A DNA stretch of 64,000 bases from Renibacterium salmoninarum ATCC 33209 (GTDB taxonomy: Bacteria > Actinomycetota > Actinomycetes > Actinomycetales > Micrococcaceae): assembly GCF_000018885.1 (NCBI RefSeq), contig NC_010168.1, forward strand, positions 2,542,001 to 2,606,000, given 5' to 3'. The position numbers were made by a program, and so were the translations under genes. Of this stretch, positions 27,170-36,842 are shown piece by piece (the first letter of the stretch is position 1; the number at the start of each line of letters is the position of its first letter). The notes beneath the pieces were generated by a model. The model was not told the origin of the DNA. It saw nothing but the letters and a program-made list of their open reading frames with translations, and ran no database searches.

Positions 27170-28611
27170 GCGATGCCGCAGTCGTCGGTTCCGGACCAAA
27201 CGGCTTGGCGGCCGCCGTCGTTATGGCCCGCGCAGGACTGTCTGTTGACCTCTACGAAGCCAAAAATACGGTGGGTGGCGGTACCCGAACCGAAGAACTG
27301 ATCGAGCCCGGTTCATGGCACGATGTGTGCTCGGCAGTGCATCCAATGGCTCTTGCCTCACCATTTTTCCGAGAGTTTGGCATTGAACAGCGAGTCGATT
27401 GGTTTGTACCCGAGCTCTCCTACGCCCACCCGCTCGACGGCGGGCGCGCGGGCCTGGCATATCGTGATTTGAATCGAACGGTAGAGTCGCTCGGCGTGGA
27501 CGGGCCGAATTACCGCCGCCTCATGGCACCACTCTTGCGCAATACTGAGTCGGTGTTGGCCACAGCACTCAATCCCGTGCTGCGCGTTCCGTCCGGAATT
27601 GCCGGACCATTAGCGCTGGCAACCGGCGCACTTTGGCAGGGCGGCCCCTGGTGGAATGCAGGGTTCCGCGAAGAGCAGGCACCCGCGCTAATCAGCGGTG
27701 CCGCTGCGCATCCGGTTGGCGTCATGCCGTCCTTGGCCAGCAGCGCCGCCGGCCTGGTTTTAGCTCATCTGGGACATACTGTCGGCTGGCCTATCCCCCG
27801 CGGCGGCTCAGCCAAAATTGCCGCCGCCATGTTGGCAGATTTTGAGTTACACGGTGGCAAAGTCCACCTTGGCCAGACAATCACCGGTCTTTCCGAGGTT
27901 GCAGAGGCGGACGCTGTGCTCTTAGACACCTCTACCAATGCCTTGCTATCGATCGCTGGGGACCGCCTGCCCGATCGCTACGCTGCTGCCTTGCGTCGAT
28001 TCCGCTATAACAATGCCGCTTGCAAAGTCGATTTCATCCTCTCTGCTCCGGTGCCCTGGCAAAACTCGGAGGTCGCCAAGGCGGGAACCGCACACGTGGC
28101 GGGAACTCGTGCCGAGATGGCGCACTCAGAGCGCCAGGTGGCTCAAGGCGTCCATCCGGAACGGCCTTATGTTCTGCTTTCTCAGCCCAGCCAATTCGAC
28201 GCCGGCCGCACATCGGCTGACCAACATGTGCTCTGGACTTACTGTCACGTGCCGGCAGGCTCGACAACCGACATGACTGACGCCGTCGTCCGGCAAATTG
28301 AGCGATTCGCGCCTGGGTTCCGGGACACTATTCTGCATTCAAAGGCCACAACTGCGCAGCAGCTCTCTGAATACAACGCAAACTACGTCGGCGGCGACTT
28401 CGGCTCTGGTGCCACCGGCCTCAAACAGTTACTGGCCCGGCCAGTTGCTGGCAGCAAGCCTTGGAAGACTCCGGTGCGCGGACTATATCTATGTTCCGGA
28501 TCAACCACCCCAGGACCCGGGGTCCACGGCATGGGTGGCTTGCACGCCGCTACGCTTGCCCTCAAAGAGGTCTTCGGGCTGAAACAGCCGGATCTTTCCC
28601 CAGAGTTCTAA
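27166..28611 (+). CDS. FAD-dependent oxidoreductase, phytoene-desaturase/CrtI-like
   Basis: A 481-residue flavoprotein beginning at GTG 27166. The dinucleotide-binding motif VVGSGPNGLAAAVVMARAG is at residues 6-24, followed by DLYEAKNTVGGGTRTEEL, and the C-terminal FAD motif GLYLCSGSTTPGPGVHGMGG is typical of the CrtI/phytoene desaturase-like and NAD(P)/FAD-dependent amine oxidase relatives. The GTGA overlap with the HTTM gene indicates obligate co-translation. No carotenoid synthase genes are nearby, so a carotenoid role is not supported; it probably oxidises or isomerises a lipid or peptide-linked substrate with its two partners. Confidence 0.82.
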   Translation: MSDAAVVGSGPNGLAAAVVMARAGLSVDLYEAKNTVGGGTRTEELIEPGSWHDVCSAVHPMALASPFFREFGIEQRVDWFVPELSYAHPLDGGRAGLAYRDLNRTVESLGVDGPNYRRLMAPLLRNTESVLATALNPVLRVPSGIAGPLALATGALWQGGPWWNAGFREEQAPALISGAAAHPVGVMPSLASSAAGLVLAHLGHTVGWPIPRGGSAKIAAAMLADFELHGGKVHLGQTITGLSEVAEADAVLLDTSTNALLSIAGDRLPDRYAAALRRFRYNNAACKVDFILSAPVPWQNSEVAKAGTAHVAGTRAEMAHSERQVAQGVHPERPYVLLSQPSQFDAGRTSADQHVLWTYCHVPAGSTTDMTDAVVRQIERFAPGFRDTILHSKATTAQQLSEYNANYVGGDFGSGATGLKQLLARPVAGSKPWKTPVRGLYLCSGSTTPGPGVHGMGGLHAATLALKEVFGLKQPDLSPEF

Positions 28612-28812
28612 GCACCTTGGGTTCGCAGGCCTAAATACTTTGAGCTAAATACGTTCAGCTGCGGTAACTCATCCCCACGCTTGAGTGATTCCACGTGGGC
28701 ACGAAGGGTCACACCCTCCTACTGGCATCTCGGAGTGGGGGTCAACTGTCGCCTACAACCATGACGACGGCGAGCCCGAAAATGGTTACCCTGAAGCGGG
28801 TAGAAACTGTCG
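28612..28812. other. Short intergenic stretch, nothing recognised
   Basis: No gene, tRNA or promoter is clearly visible here. It separates the oxidoreductase from the palindrome and tRNA-Leu on the other strand. Confidence 0.4.
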
Positions 28813-28856
28813 AACTAAGGAGGGCCCGGATCAAATGATCCGGGCCCTCCTTAGTT
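28813..28856 (-). terminator. Perfect 21-bp palindrome ending tRNA-Leu transcription
   Basis: AACTAAGGAGGGCCCGGATC and its exact complement (21 bp per arm) flank a 2-nt AA centre, immediately 3' of the tRNA-Leu gene on the minus strand. The GC-rich core GGAGGGCCCGGATCA would make a very stable hairpin, followed by TT then mixed sequence. The position supports a transcription terminator or tRNA 3'-processing hairpin, also usable from the plus strand. Confidence 0.75.
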
Positions 28857-28857
28857 G

Positions 28858-28940
28858 TGCGCGAGGGGGGATTTGAACCCCCACACCCTTTCGGATACTG
28901 GCACCTGAAGCCAGCGCGTCTGCCGTTCCGCCACTCGCGC
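28858..28940 (-). tRNA. tRNA-Leu (anticodon CAG)
   Basis: Minus-strand class II tRNA of 83 nt: acceptor GCGCGAG pairs with CTCGCGC plus discriminator A; D-arm TGGCGGAACGGCAGACGCG; anticodon stem CTGGC/GCCAG with loop TTCAGGT, anticodon CAG; long variable arm; T-arm GGGGGTTCAAATCCCCC. CCA is not encoded. Confidence 0.95.
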
Positions 28941-29249
28941 AAAGTGCTAATCCCAGAAAAATTCAGCGTTTTAGCCGAACCACACCGGAATCACAGCGAA
29001 AATTAAGCATAGCGGATACCAGACGAATATGCCTAAACGGGTACGGTAAATCAAGGCGAATCTGCACTCCGCAGGCCGTGAGTCAGAGCCTTAATCGAAC
29101 TTTCCGGCACGTCCAACCGTTGTGCTTTAAGGCCTTTGACAGGCTCACCAAGTAGTATCGAGGCCAGAAGGAAGGAGTGGCAGCTACAGCGTGCCGCTCA
29201 TCGAACGTTGCCCCTCGGGGCTTCTGGGACAGAATGTGAGGAGGTGTCC
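28941..29249. other. Leader region upstream of the fhaA cluster
   Basis: About 300 bp between tRNA-Leu and fhaA. It should hold the tRNA promoter (minus) and the promoter of the division/signalling operon (plus), but no box convincing enough to name. An upstream extension of the fhaA frame begins at 29136 but is not protein-like. Confidence 0.4.
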
Positions 29250-30077
29250 GTGGGACTACTTGACAATGTTGAGCGTGGATTGGAAAAAGCAGTTCGGGGC
29301 GCTTTCGCCCGCGGAACCAAGTCGCAAGTGCAGCCCGTAGAGATCGCCAGCAGACTGCGCCGCGAGATGGACGACAAAGCGATGACTATGGCGGCTGGCC
29401 GCACGCTTGCCCCCAATATTTACGACGTCAGACTCAGTGAAAAAGACTTCGAGCGGGCTAGGAGCTGGGGAACAGCCTTAGCCGAAGAACTCTGCGATGT
29501 AGCCATTCGGCATGCTCGTTCGCAGGGCTACACCTTGCAAGGCCCAGTCAGAGTTTCGTTTACCGAATTCGTGGATTTCAAAGCCGGCGAATTTAACATC
29601 GCCGCCAGCACTGAACGCGCCGGCGGCCAAGCGCAACATGCGCAGCCGGCCTATCCCTCAGCACAACCACCTCGGATGCCGCAGGCAGCACCGCCAAGCT
29701 CTCCGCCAGCTCCAGCACAGGCAACCACTATTGCGCCACAGATAAGACAAGCCGTGCCTGCCCAGCCGGTATTAGATATCGATGGCCAACGCTATTCACT
29801 CAACGCATCTGTGATCGTCCTTGGCCGCTCCTCCGAGGCAGACGTCTTGGTAGATGACACTGGTGTTTCTCGACGGCATCTTGAGATTCGCCTCGACCAG
29901 GGCAACGGCACCGCGGTAGATCTCGGTTCGACCAATGGCAGTTTTCTCAACGGTTCCCGAATCAACGGCAGCTCCCGGTTATCAGACGGCGATGTCCTAA
30001 CCATCGGCCGAACCAAAATGACCTTCCGGCAGCTCCCCGGTCGGCGCAATCCGGCAGCAGGATCGGAGCGTGGCTGA
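29250..30077 (+). CDS. fhaA: FhaA: DUF3662 plus FHA domain protein
   Basis: A 275-residue protein starting at GTG 29250 after GAGGAGG. Residues 1-120 form the DUF3662/FhaA N-terminal domain (GLLDNVERGLEKAVRGAFAR, then QPVEIASRLRREMDDKA). A Pro/Gln/Ala-rich linker follows, and the C-terminal FHA domain shows VIVLGRSSEADVLVDDTGVS, RRHLEI and LGSTNGSFLNG, the phosphothreonine-binding loops. In mycobacteria FhaA binds phosphorylated partners of PknB/PknA such as MviN and restrains cell-wall synthesis. First gene of the seven-gene signalling cluster. Confidence 0.93.
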   Translation: MGLLDNVERGLEKAVRGAFARGTKSQVQPVEIASRLRREMDDKAMTMAAGRTLAPNIYDVRLSEKDFERARSWGTALAEELCDVAIRHARSQGYTLQGPVRVSFTEFVDFKAGEFNIAASTERAGGQAQHAQPAYPSAQPPRMPQAAPPSSPPAPAQATTIAPQIRQAVPAQPVLDIDGQRYSLNASVIVLGRSSEADVLVDDTGVSRRHLEIRLDQGNGTAVDLGSTNGSFLNGSRINGSSRLSDGDVLTIGRTKMTFRQLPGRRNPAAGSERG

Positions 30078-30560
30078 GTGAATCTCAATGAATTGACCTT
30101 GACCGTGCTTCGGTTTGGGTTCTTGTTGCTGCTTTGGGTACTAATTTTCAGCATTGTGACCGCGATGCGCCGCGACCTAGTCATTGGCCGCAAGATCCGC
30201 ACTGGCACGCCAACTGCCCGGCAAGCACGTAAACATCCAGAGCTGACTCAAGAGCCGCCAGCGCGCCAACAAGCTCATCAGCTTGTTGTTATTGAGGGTC
30301 CATTAAATGGCCAAGTAATTGAGCTTGGCTCACAACCGATTCTTTTGGGCAGAGCCCAGGAGTCCACCCTGGTTCTTGAAGATGACTATGCCTCTGGCCG
30401 CCATGCCAGGTTGTTTCCGCAAGGAAGTCGATGGTTCATCGAAGATTTGGGTTCCACAAACGGCACCTACTTAGCCGATCAACAACTCACTAGGGCACTG
30501 CCAGTTGAGCTAGGCGTTCCCGTAAGGATCGGTAAGACGGTCATCGAGCTGAGGCCGTAA
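30078..30560 (+). CDS. fhaB: FhaB/FipA: membrane FHA protein
   Basis: 160 residues: N-terminal membrane helix LRFGFLLLLWVLIFSIVTAM, a short cytoplasmic linker, and an FHA domain with ILLGRAQESTLVLEDDYASG, RHARL and LGSTNGTYLADQQL. The GTG start directly abuts the fhaA stop. FipA/FhaB links FtsZ and FtsQ in mycobacteria in a PknA-phosphorylation-dependent manner; a similar division role is expected here. Confidence 0.93.
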   Translation: MNLNELTLTVLRFGFLLLLWVLIFSIVTAMRRDLVIGRKIRTGTPTARQARKHPELTQEPPARQQAHQLVVIEGPLNGQVIELGSQPILLGRAQESTLVLEDDYASGRHARLFPQGSRWFIEDLGSTNGTYLADQQLTRALPVELGVPVRIGKTVIELRP

Positions 30561-30562
30561 CG

Positions 30563-32161
30563 GTGACGCCCAGTTCACTAGTATTGCGATACGCAGCCCG
30601 CTCCGATGTGGGTAAGGTTCGCGCCAAAAACGACGACTCCGCCTATGCGGGGCGGTTCTTGGCTGTTGTCGCGGATGGCATGGGCGGGCATGCTGGTGGC
30701 GACGTGGCTAGTGCCTCCACGGTTCTAGACTTGATCCACCTAGATCGAGATGGCTACCGGGGCGACGCCGGAACGCAGCTTGCCGATGAGATTCAAACCG
30801 CCAATTCGCTGCTTTCCGAAATGGTGCACGTTAACCCGAAGCTCACCGGGATGGGCACTACGGTAACCGCGCTACTGCTTTCAGATGACAAGCTAGCTTT
30901 TGCGCATATTGGCGATTCGCGGGCTTACCGGCTGAAATCTGGCGTTTTCGAACAAATGAGCATCGACCACACCTTTGTGCAGCGCCTCATCGATGAAGGC
31001 CGACTCACGCCGCAAGAAGCAGAAACTCACCCGCATAAAAATGTGCTGATGAGGGTGCTGGGCGACGTTGATGCCTCGCCTGAGCTGGATTTGACGAGTT
31101 TCGACGCAACAGCCGGTGAACGCTGGCTCTTGTGCTCGGATGGTTTGAACTTCGTAGATTTGGAAACAGTAGAGCAAGTGGTGCGGGAGACCCCATCATT
31201 AGCCGAAACGGCCGACCGGCTGATTGAACTGACTCTCGAAGCCGGTTCTCCGGACAATGTAACGGTGGTGTTAGTCGAAGTCGGCGAGCCACGGGCGGAA
31301 GACGTCCATACCGACCAGATAAGCCTTGTTGATCCGGCAAGCGGGAGCTCAGCACACGAGACCTTAAAACTTCCGATTGATCGCGAACTTCAAGCAGAAG
31401 ATCTTGAAGACCAAGACCCCGACGATGTTGAGCCCGAAGATAACGCCGATGAGACCAACGATGACGAAGACTCACCAGCGCAACGCCACGATCGGCTGGG
31501 CATCCACATAACAGCCGAAGCAATTCGGGAAGATCTAGCTTCGCGCCCACATGAACTCGTTGGCGCGGCAGTCACCGCTGCCAAAGACGGCAGAATCCCT
31601 GCCATTGCGGGGCGTTCGGATAGCAAACGAGCCTCTTCAGTACTTACGCACAAACCCGAAACAGCCGAAGACGAAGAAGTCATTCTGGTCTCGGAACCGC
31701 CAAAGCGGCCACGCTGGTTCAGCATCGCTGCTGGAATCCTGATTGTAGCTATGCTCGGCGCAGGTGCCTGGTTGGGTTATTCCTGGACCCAGACTCGTTA
31801 TTATGTCGGTGAGTCCAACGGTAAAGTCGCCATCTACACGGGAATCTCGCAATCGCTAGGGCCAATTGCGTTGTCTCATGTCTACACTGTGACTCCAGTT
31901 ACCGTCGATTCACTTCCGCAGTTCTCCCGACAGCGGCTTCAGCAAACTGTGCCAGCAGCCTCGCTCACGGACGCAAATCAAATCGTGACGGACCTAAGAC
32001 TCGGTGTTGTCGGGCCAGGACCCAGTCCCTCTGGCACTCCTAGCTCCACACCCTCCGGTTCGCCGTCGTCGCCGAATGCAAGCCCCTCAGCAAGCTGCAC
32101 ACCCTCCACTCCGCCGCCCGGCGCACCCGCTGCTAGCCCCTGTGAAGGAGGGACGCCATGA
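30563..32161 (+). CDS. pstP: PP2C-type Ser/Thr phosphatase PstP
   Basis: 532 residues. The PP2C catalytic domain (residues 1-240) has the metal-binding motifs VRAKNDDSAYAG, VVADGMGGHAGGDVAS, AHIGDSRAYRL, CSDGLN and SPDNVTVVLVEV. An acidic linker precedes one membrane helix (SIAAGILIVAMLGAGAWLGY), and the extracellular tail ends in a Ser/Pro/Thr-rich segment. It reverses phosphorylation by PknA/PknB. Stop and rodA start overlap (ATGA). Intact. Confidence 0.94.
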   Translation: MTPSSLVLRYAARSDVGKVRAKNDDSAYAGRFLAVVADGMGGHAGGDVASASTVLDLIHLDRDGYRGDAGTQLADEIQTANSLLSEMVHVNPKLTGMGTTVTALLLSDDKLAFAHIGDSRAYRLKSGVFEQMSIDHTFVQRLIDEGRLTPQEAETHPHKNVLMRVLGDVDASPELDLTSFDATAGERWLLCSDGLNFVDLETVEQVVRETPSLAETADRLIELTLEAGSPDNVTVVLVEVGEPRAEDVHTDQISLVDPASGSSAHETLKLPIDRELQAEDLEDQDPDDVEPEDNADETNDDEDSPAQRHDRLGIHITAEAIREDLASRPHELVGAAVTAAKDGRIPAIAGRSDSKRASSVLTHKPETAEDEEVILVSEPPKRPRWFSIAAGILIVAMLGAGAWLGYSWTQTRYYVGESNGKVAIYTGISQSLGPIALSHVYTVTPVTVDSLPQFSRQRLQQTVPAASLTDANQIVTDLRLGVVGPGPSPSGTPSSTPSGSPSSPNASPSASCTPSTPPPGAPAASPCEGGTP

Positions 32162-33612
32162 GCCAAGTCCTGACCGTGCCTAAACCCCGGCGGAACACTG
32201 AGTTGATTTTGCTGATATTCGCTTTGATCATCGCGATCGGCGCATACGCCTTAGTCGACATAAATCTTGAACGACCGCTCGACGCTGATTTCTATTTCCA
32301 GGCTTCAGTTTTGACAGTGCTGGCGCTGGCAGTGCACGTTACCCTGCGCCTTCGCGCAAAATATGCCGATCCGGTAATACTTCCAATTGTGATCGCCCTC
32401 AATGGCATCGGGCTAGCGATGATCCACCGGATCGATATTGCAACCGACGACGACGCCGGCCAACGGCAATGGATGTGGACTACCGTGGCGGTTGTCGCGG
32501 CGATAGCAGTGATCTGGTTCCTCCGTGACCATCGGATTCTTCGCCGTTTCACCTACATATCGCTTGCAGCCAGCGTGATCTTGTTGATTTTGCCATTGGT
32601 TCCAGGCGTCTCTGGCGGCGATATTAACGGCGCTAGCGTCTGGATCAAGATCGGCAGCGCATCCTTCCAACCGGGTGAAATCGCTAAAATCACGCTCGCA
32701 ATCTTTTTCGCTGGGTACCTCTCGTCAAATCGTGACTTGATTCTGCTCGCCGGTAAAAAAATTGGGCCACTGCAGCTTCCGCGAGCCCGAGATCTAGGCC
32801 CCATGATCGTGGCCTGGCTGGCTAGTGTTGGCGTGCTGGTTTTTCAGCGCGATATAGGGTCTTCGATTCTGTTCTTCGGCCTGTTTATGACGATGATTTA
32901 CGTTGCGACCAGCCGCGTCTCCTGGGTAATTATCGGCGTAGTGCTCATTGCTGTTGGCGGATTCGCGGCGTCGAAGATTTTCAGTCACGTTGGTTTACGT
33001 ATCGATTCGTGGGTCAACGCCTTCAGCCCTGAGGTTTACAATCGGCAGCCTGGCGGCAGCGGTCAAATTGTTCAAGGCCTCTTTGGCATGGCCAATGGCG
33101 GAATTATCGGCACTGGACTAGGCCAAGGTGAGCCGTCCAGAGTGCCATTCGCGAACTCGGACATGATCGTGGCGTCCCTAGGCGAAGAGCTCGGCATGAT
33201 TGGCCTTTTCGCGGTCATCATGCTCTACCTACTCCTGATCACCCGTGGATTCCGTGCCGCGCTAGGCACCCGAGACGCCTTTGGCAAGCTTCTTGCTTGT
33301 GGCTTGTCCTTCGCCATCGCATTGCAGTGCTTTATCGTCATTGGCGGCGTGACTCGTTTGATCCCACTCACCGGCCTAACTACGCCATTCCTCGCGGCTG
33401 GCGGCTCCTCGCTTTTGGCCAACTGGATTATCGCGGCGCTGCTTTTGATGATCTCAGATTCAGCCCGCAGACCGATATCGACCACACCCTTGCCAGCCGA
33501 CGGCGTACCCTTGGGCAACTCAATCAGTGCAAGTGCGGATGCTCGCCAGCAACAAGAGGCCGAACCTGCCCACAGACCTGACAATCAAACTGAGGTGGTG
33601 AGCCCCCTATGA
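32158..33612 (+). CDS. rodA: SEDS peptidoglycan glycosyltransferase RodA/FtsW
   Basis: 484-residue polytopic SEDS protein. Hallmarks include GASVWIKIGSASFQPGEIAK, the catalytic-region FQRDIGSSILFFGLFMTMIY (Asp in Q-x-D), the extracellular loop with GLFGMANGGIIGTGLGQGEP and SLGEELGMIG near the end. It polymerises lipid II glycan strands together with the class B penicillin-binding protein encoded next. Overlaps pbpA by 4 bp. Hydrophilic C-terminal tail is cytoplasmic. Confidence 0.94.
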   Translation: MSQVLTVPKPRRNTELILLIFALIIAIGAYALVDINLERPLDADFYFQASVLTVLALAVHVTLRLRAKYADPVILPIVIALNGIGLAMIHRIDIATDDDAGQRQWMWTTVAVVAAIAVIWFLRDHRILRRFTYISLAASVILLILPLVPGVSGGDINGASVWIKIGSASFQPGEIAKITLAIFFAGYLSSNRDLILLAGKKIGPLQLPRARDLGPMIVAWLASVGVLVFQRDIGSSILFFGLFMTMIYVATSRVSWVIIGVVLIAVGGFAASKIFSHVGLRIDSWVNAFSPEVYNRQPGGSGQIVQGLFGMANGGIIGTGLGQGEPSRVPFANSDMIVASLGEELGMIGLFAVIMLYLLLITRGFRAALGTRDAFGKLLACGLSFAIALQCFIVIGGVTRLIPLTGLTTPFLAAGGSSLLANWIIAALLLMISDSARRPISTTPLPADGVPLGNSISASADARQQQEAEPAHRPDNQTEVVSPL

Positions 33613-35084
33613 ACCAAGCAATTCGATCTTCTTGGGTGGTCGCAATCGCGCTTTTTACCCTCATCCTGGGCTCCGCGAGCTACGTTCAGCTTTTCGCTGC
33701 GGATAGTTTGAATAATAATGCCTGGAACTCACGTGGGCTGTTGCAGACTTACTGTAATGAACGCGGACCAATCTTGGTGGGCGGGCAAGCAATCGCTCAA
33801 TCAGTGCCTTCTGGCGATTCATGCAAATTTGTCCGAAAGTACACGGATTCGCCAATCTATGCGGGTTTGACCGGATTTTACTCGCTCACCAACGGCGGAA
33901 CCGCCCTCGAAGACTCAATGAATTCGGTACTTACCGGGCAATCGCCAGATTTGCTTTACGACCGAATTGCACAGATCCTTTCCGGTGCACAGCCTAAAGG
34001 TTCGTCAGTTGAGTTGACCTTGGATCCGGCTATTCAAAAGATGGCCTACGACATGATTCCGGACGGCGTGCAGGGGTCCATCGTGGTGATGAACCCGAAG
34101 ACCGGTGCGATCATTGCAATGGTTTCCAAGCCGAGTTATGACGCCAATCTGCTCTCCAGCCACGATTCGAAACTGAATCAACAAAACTATGACCAATTGG
34201 TCAAGGTACCGGGCATCAACATGTACGGCTCTAAAGGCTATAACGACACGTACTACCCGGGATCAGTTTTCAAAATCGTCGACACCGCAGCTGCTTTGGC
34301 GTCCGGTAAATACAATAAAGATTCGGTGCTGCCTAACCCGGCCGTGCTGAACTTCCCCGGCACCACAGTGGGCCTACCGAACTATGTTTCTGGCGGCTGT
34401 TCTGCGCGAACTCAGGCAGATTTCGCTTTTGCCTTGGCTCAATCCTGCAATACGCCGTTCGCAAGTATTGCTGCAGACCTTGGTCAGCAAGCAATCACAG
34501 ATCAAGCTACTAAATTCGGTTTCAACGAAAGCGGTTTGAAGATCCCAATGCAGGTTGCGAAAAGCATCTTCCCGAACAAAGACAACAGTCTGCTTGACCC
34601 CGCATCTCTTGCTCGTAGCTCAATCGGTCAGCAAGACGTTCGAGCGTCCCCGCTCGAAGTGGCCATGATGACGGCGGCGATCGCAAACGGTGGCACGCAG
34701 ATGAAGCCAAATCTGATTCAAGCCGTACGAACCCCTGACCTCAAGCCGGTGCCCAACTTCGACTTCAAACCTGAAGTGCTTCGCCAATCGACCACCCCCG
34801 AGATCGCAAAGCAGATCACCCAATGGATGCAAGGTGTGGTCGACAACGGCATTGGCAAGGGAGCGTCAGTGCCAGGGATTCCGGTGGCAGGTAAGACTGG
34901 CACCGCTGAGTCTGACCCCTCGATTCCGGATTCCATCAAGAACTCGTGGTTTACCGGATTCGCGCCAGCCAATGACCCACAAGTGGTGGTTTCGATCGTG
35001 GTTCAAGGATCGAACATCATCGATAGCAACAAATTGACCAGTCCTAATGCAAGTAAACTCTTTGAGGCGGTGTTGAAAAAGTGA
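33609..35084 (+). CDS. pbpA: Class B penicillin-binding protein PbpA
   Basis: 491 residues with an N-terminal membrane helix ([20 protein letters not shown]), a dimerisation domain and a transpeptidase domain: acylation Ser in SVFK (219-222), SCN (279-281) and KTG (429-431, AGKTGTAE). It cross-links septal or lateral peptidoglycan made by the neighbouring RodA. Translationally coupled both ways (ATGA and GTGA overlaps). Intact, of normal length. Confidence 0.95.
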   Translation: MNQAIRSSWVVAIALFTLILGSASYVQLFAADSLNNNAWNSRGLLQTYCNERGPILVGGQAIAQSVPSGDSCKFVRKYTDSPIYAGLTGFYSLTNGGTALEDSMNSVLTGQSPDLLYDRIAQILSGAQPKGSSVELTLDPAIQKMAYDMIPDGVQGSIVVMNPKTGAIIAMVSKPSYDANLLSSHDSKLNQQNYDQLVKVPGINMYGSKGYNDTYYPGSVFKIVDTAAALASGKYNKDSVLPNPAVLNFPGTTVGLPNYVSGGCSARTQADFAFALAQSCNTPFASIAADLGQQAITDQATKFGFNESGLKIPMQVAKSIFPNKDNSLLDPASLARSSIGQQDVRASPLEVAMMTAAIANGGTQMKPNLIQAVRTPDLKPVPNFDFKPEVLRQSTTPEIAKQITQWMQGVVDNGIGKGASVPGIPVAGKTGTAESDPSIPDSIKNSWFTGFAPANDPQVVVSIVVQGSNIIDSNKLTSPNASKLFEAVLKK

Positions 35085-36781
35085 GACCGACGTCGGGAAT
35101 CACCTTAGGCGGCAGATTCCAGCTCACATCCCGAATCGCCATTGGCGGAATGGGCGAGGTATGGCGGGCTCAGGACCAGTTACTGGGCCGCACCGTCGCG
35201 ATCAAAATCCTGAAGGAAGAATATACCGGCGATCCAGGCTTCCTGGAGAGATTCCGAGCAGAAGCACGTCACACCGCGCTCTTAAACCACGTAGGAATCG
35301 CCAACGTTTTTGACTACGGCGAAGAAGCTGGCTCAGCCTATCTAGTCATGGAACTGGTGCCGGGAGAGCCGCTTTCGACCATCATCGAACGCGAACATGT
35401 ACTTTCACCGGACCGCACGCTAAGCATCATTTTTCAAACCGGATGTGCTCTCTCAGCCGCGCACGCACAGGGGCTAGTGCACCGCGACGTGAAGCCAGGC
35501 AACTTGCTGATCACGCCAGATAATCGCGTCAAAATCACGGACTTTGGCATCGCCAGACTTGCTGATCAAGTCCCGTTGACTCAGACCGGTCAGGTTATGG
35601 GCACTGCTCAGTACCTGGCCCCTGAGCAGGCCACCGGACAGCTAGCTACCGGTGCCAGCGATATCTATGCGTTAGGCATCATCGGCTACGAATGCCTCAC
35701 CGGGCACCGTCCATTCTCTGGTGAGTCGCAGATTGCCATAGCGTTGGCGCAAGTCAACGATGCACCGCCACCGCTGCCAGAGACCCTGCCAAAGCCGGTG
35801 CGCGCACTTTTGATGTCTATGCTCTCCAAAGATCCAGCGAACCGCCCGGCTAGCGCCGACCGGCTTGCCGATGCAGCGGACGCTATTCGCAACGGCAATA
35901 TTGAGGCTGCGCATACTGCTGTTCCCGGCATGCTGCTTTTCGAATCCGCTACTGGGCCGATCACTGCACCGGTAGATTTGGGCGGCACTGCACCAACGTC
36001 AGTTGTTGGCTCAGCACTGCCAATAACAAGTTCCGCGCCAGCAACCTCTGCACTGCCAATGCTTCCCGAAGACCAGCCGTTAGCTGCAGAGCGCAGCTGG
36101 GATCCGCAAGATCTTGACGATTCTGCACCCGAACCCGCGAAGCGAGGCCGAAGCCCATGGACCTGGCCGCTGGTTGGGTTGATAGTCCTAGTGCTCTTTG
36201 TCTTAGGGGTAATCATCCTGCAATCGATGGGCTTCTTTAGCCCCAAGCCGTCAAATAGCTCGCCGGTACAGAGTAGCTCACAATCCTCGACAAGCCCGAC
36301 GTCAAGCAGCAGTAGCCCGACCACGACGTCGCACGCTCCTACGACGCCGCCGCCCACTACGCCTCCAGCAGACGACACGGTCACCATCAATCCGGCTGCC
36401 TTCCTTGGCAAGGATTTTGCTACCGTTCAAAGTCAGCTGATCGCCATGAAGATGGGCGTCAATGGCGTGGAAGTCTTCGACGATACAAAGCCCGCGGGTA
36501 CGGTGCTGAAAATCAGTCCCACCGGTGTGCAAAAGACCGGTACGGAAATCACCGTAACCTATTCAAAAGGCCCTGAAACTGTTTCAGTTCCTGGCTTTGT
36601 CACCGGAGAAACCGTGCAGAGCTACTCTAATAAAGTGGCGGCGGTTGGGCTGACCCCAGTGGGAAATGGTCAACCAGATGACATCGTGAAATCGGTCACG
36701 CCAGGCATTGGAACCAATGTCAAAAAGGGCTCCCAGGTAACAATTACCTCAACACCAGCCACGCCGCCTAAAACCCCATGA
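35081..36781 (+). CDS. pknA: Ser/Thr protein kinase PknA-type with C-terminal PASTA-like repeats
   Basis: 566 residues. Kinase domain: Gly loop IGGMGEVW, Lys42 in VAIKILKE, catalytic HRDVKPGN with Asp136, DFG Asp154, and APEQATG. A Pro/Ser-rich juxtamembrane part, one TM ([20 protein letters not shown]), a Ser/Thr/Pro linker, then two PASTA-like units ([20 protein letters not shown] and [20 protein letters not shown]). Mycobacterial PknA lacks PASTA; the extracellular repeats here could bind muropeptides or lipid II. Starts GTG overlapping pbpA. Confidence 0.92.
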   Translation: MRPTSGITLGGRFQLTSRIAIGGMGEVWRAQDQLLGRTVAIKILKEEYTGDPGFLERFRAEARHTALLNHVGIANVFDYGEEAGSAYLVMELVPGEPLSTIIEREHVLSPDRTLSIIFQTGCALSAAHAQGLVHRDVKPGNLLITPDNRVKITDFGIARLADQVPLTQTGQVMGTAQYLAPEQATGQLATGASDIYALGIIGYECLTGHRPFSGESQIAIALAQVNDAPPPLPETLPKPVRALLMSMLSKDPANRPASADRLADAADAIRNGNIEAAHTAVPGMLLFESATGPITAPVDLGGTAPTSVVGSALPITSSAPATSALPMLPEDQPLAAERSWDPQDLDDSAPEPAKRGRSPWTWPLVGLIVLVLFVLGVIILQSMGFFSPKPSNSSPVQSSSQSSTSPTSSSSSPTTTSHAPTTPPPTTPPADDTVTINPAAFLGKDFATVQSQLIAMKMGVNGVEVFDDTKPAGTVLKISPTGVQKTGTEITVTYSKGPETVSVPGFVTGETVQSYSNKVAAVGLTPVGNGQPDDIVKSVTPGIGTNVKKGSQVTITSTPATPPKTP

Positions 36782-36842
36782 GGCTAAAACTGTCGCGATC
36801 CAGCAAAACCAAAGCAACTGCCAATCAGAAAGGAGCTACCCG

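Noticed and set aside
28742..28942. A 66-codon frame across tRNA-Leu and the palindrome
   Set aside because: It overlaps a well-formed tRNA and reads through structural RNA sequence; not a gene.
35686..36411. A 241-codon minus-strand frame opposite pknA, rich in Gly, Ser and Val
   Set aside because: It is low-complexity antisense of the Ser/Pro/Thr linker and kinase region of pknA, not a protein-like sequence.
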